From Planctomycetota bacterium (GTDB lineage Bacteria > Planctomycetota > MHYJ01 > WSZJ01 > JACPWG01), in the NCBI GenBank assembly GCA_016197205.1, contig JACPWG010000064.1, positions 57,413 through 121,412 on the forward strand: a DNA stretch of 64,000 bases. Reading direction: 5' to 3'. Shown here one piece after another: positions 63,187 to 64,000 of the stretch. The translations under genes and the position numbers were made by a program. The notes under the pieces were generated by a model. That model saw only the letters and a list, made by a program, of their open reading frames with translations. It searched no databases and was not told where the DNA came from. Positions within the stretch are counted from its first letter, which is position 1; every line of letters starts with the position of its first letter.

Positions 63187-63756
63187 ATGCGGAGTGATTC
63201 CACGGTCGGGTGGGCCCTCGTCGCCTGCCTCGTCGCAGCGTTGGCCCTGCAGGGTTGCAAAACGGGATCGAAGTGCTTCCCCGAAAAAACGCCGCCGGCC
63301 CCCGTCGCCTCCGAGACCGGGGCCATCTACTTTGCATCTCCCCGCGAGGCCGTGCCCGCCGCCAACCAGATGCTCGCGGCCTCCGACTGGCGTCGTCTCG
63401 CGCGCTGCTACGACCTGTCGGTGACCCGCACCCCCGAGGACGACCTTGTCTCCGGACGCTTTTTCGCGACGGGCGTGGCCACGTCGTCCGGCGCCCAGCC
63501 GGTCCTCAGCAGCCGACAGCCGTTCCCCGCGGGGAGCGAGTTTCTCGATGCGCAGCCCCTCGGCGACGAGGCCTCGCTGCCGTGCATCTGGATGCTGCGC
63601 ACCGCGCTTCCCATCGACCAGGGCGGGGGCATGATCCAGCGCGTCACGAGCGACTGCCATATGATTCAGACAAAGGAAGGCTTCCGGTTTCTCACCCCCG
63701 CGCAGGTGGAAAACGGTCGCAAGCCCGGCGCTGAGGACGGCAATGGCGCCCGCTAG
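63187..63756 (+). CDS. Lipoprotein of unknown function
   Basis: A 189-aa protein from ATG 63187 with AAGGAAG upstream. A lipoprotein signal peptide with lipobox ALQGC (Cys at about residue 23) gives a lipid-anchored product. The mature part has FASPREAVPAANQMLAASDW, SQPFPAGSEFLDAQPLGDEA-like beta strands and a conserved-looking FRFLTPAQVENG end. No recognised family. Confidence 0.7.
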   Translation: MRSDSTVGWALVACLVAALALQGCKTGSKCFPEKTPPAPVASETGAIYFASPREAVPAANQMLAASDWRRLARCYDLSVTRTPEDDLVSGRFFATGVATSSGAQPVLSSRQPFPAGSEFLDAQPLGDEASLPCIWMLRTALPIDQGGGMIQRVTSDCHMIQTKEGFRFLTPAQVENGRKPGAEDGNGAR

Positions 63757-63825
63757 TGTCCCGTCTACGGTAATTCCAAGGGTCCGCCGCTGTAGCGGAG
63801 TACGCGTTCGGTGACCCCGTCATCC

Positions 63826-64000
63826 CGGCATGTCATCCTGAGCGGAGCGCCGCAGCGCAAAGCGAAGGATCCAAGCAAGGACGGACGCCCAACCTTCTCA
63901 ACCGGCCCTCGGACCGTGTCGTGGGCGAGCCAGTGCCCTGTCGAGAAAAGCGGTCGCTACGCTTGGTTTGGATCCTTCACTTCGCTCCGCGCTGCGGCGC
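63826..64000. repeat. GGATCCAAGC-type inverted repeats at window edge
   Basis: CATCCTGAGCGGAGCGCCGCAG with GAAGGATCCAAGC (63826-63880) is inverted against GGATCCTTCACTTCGCTCCG (63970-63990), and the second arm is cut by the edge. No gene follows the lipoprotein in view. Confidence 0.7.

Noticed and set aside
1..64000. tRNA, rRNA, tmRNA, prophage, integrase or IS transposase genes
   Set aside because: Both strands were read for such features and none could be supported; the repeats carry no transposase frame.

Overview
The window is about 64 kb of high-GC DNA from an organism with an outer membrane. It is dense in very large Ser/Thr kinases, TPR proteins, lipoproteins and multidomain exported proteins. 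This style is typical of Planctomycetota or a related deep lineage, but no 16S rRNA, ribosomal protein or other taxonomic marker is present, so that placement is an inference. Genes lie on both strands. Long non-coding gaps (200-770 bp) are filled with several families of dispersed, often palindromic, repeats. TGA is a normal stop codon here (for example in the ATGA overlaps at 10063-10066 and 59637-59640).

Layout. 1-2866: the 5' two thirds or so of a DUF4062/STAND-NTPase/WD40 protein, cut by the window edge. 3116-6721: a Ser/Thr kinase with TPRs. 7226-8203: a CorA-type transporter. 8210-8587: the C-terminal stump of a short-chain fatty acid transporter. 8936-12723: a two-gene operon of a DUF3419 (BtaA-like) transferase and a PEP-synthase/rifampin-phosphotransferase-like dikinase. 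13114-14895: a double-domain HtrA-like protease. 15361-22549 (minus strand): a PDZ/toroid lipoprotein, a small secreted protein, a 542-aa secreted protein and a GspK-like protein with a LamG-like insert. 23316-24368: a cupin/JmjC-like protein. 24710-25389: a toxin-antitoxin pair whose PIN toxin has an in-frame stop. 25429-27258: a Ser/Thr kinase fused to a TIR domain. 27360-33713: a deleted kinase pseudogene followed by its 1760-aa paralogue with a VCBS/FG-GAP-like propeller. 34244-36601: a predicted envelope-spanning coiled-coil plus beta-barrel protein. 37133-44243: a hybrid histidine kinase and a 1341-aa Ser/Thr kinase-TPR protein.

44802-64000 is more metabolic: an MFS transporter, small proteins, FumC, a DUF6174-like protein, SpeA, a beta-oxidation set (FadI, FadJ, acyl-CoA dehydrogenase), a BNR-repeat protein overlapping a MoaD/ThiS protein, a double-CDGSH protein, DUF2652- and DUF1761-like proteins, a peroxiredoxin and a lipoprotein.

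The most notable signal is at 62377-62976. An exported peroxiredoxin has TGA exactly where the peroxidatic cysteine codon belongs (GUTMEC instead of GCTMEC). The frame is intact on both sides, and a SECIS-like hairpin begins about 15 nt after the TGA. The simplest reading is a selenocysteine peroxiredoxin that standard gene calling would split in two. Other points of interest are the kinase-TIR fusion, the STAND protein, the DUF3419/dikinase operon, the GspK-LamG fusion, the envelope-spanning barrel and three structured repeat families.
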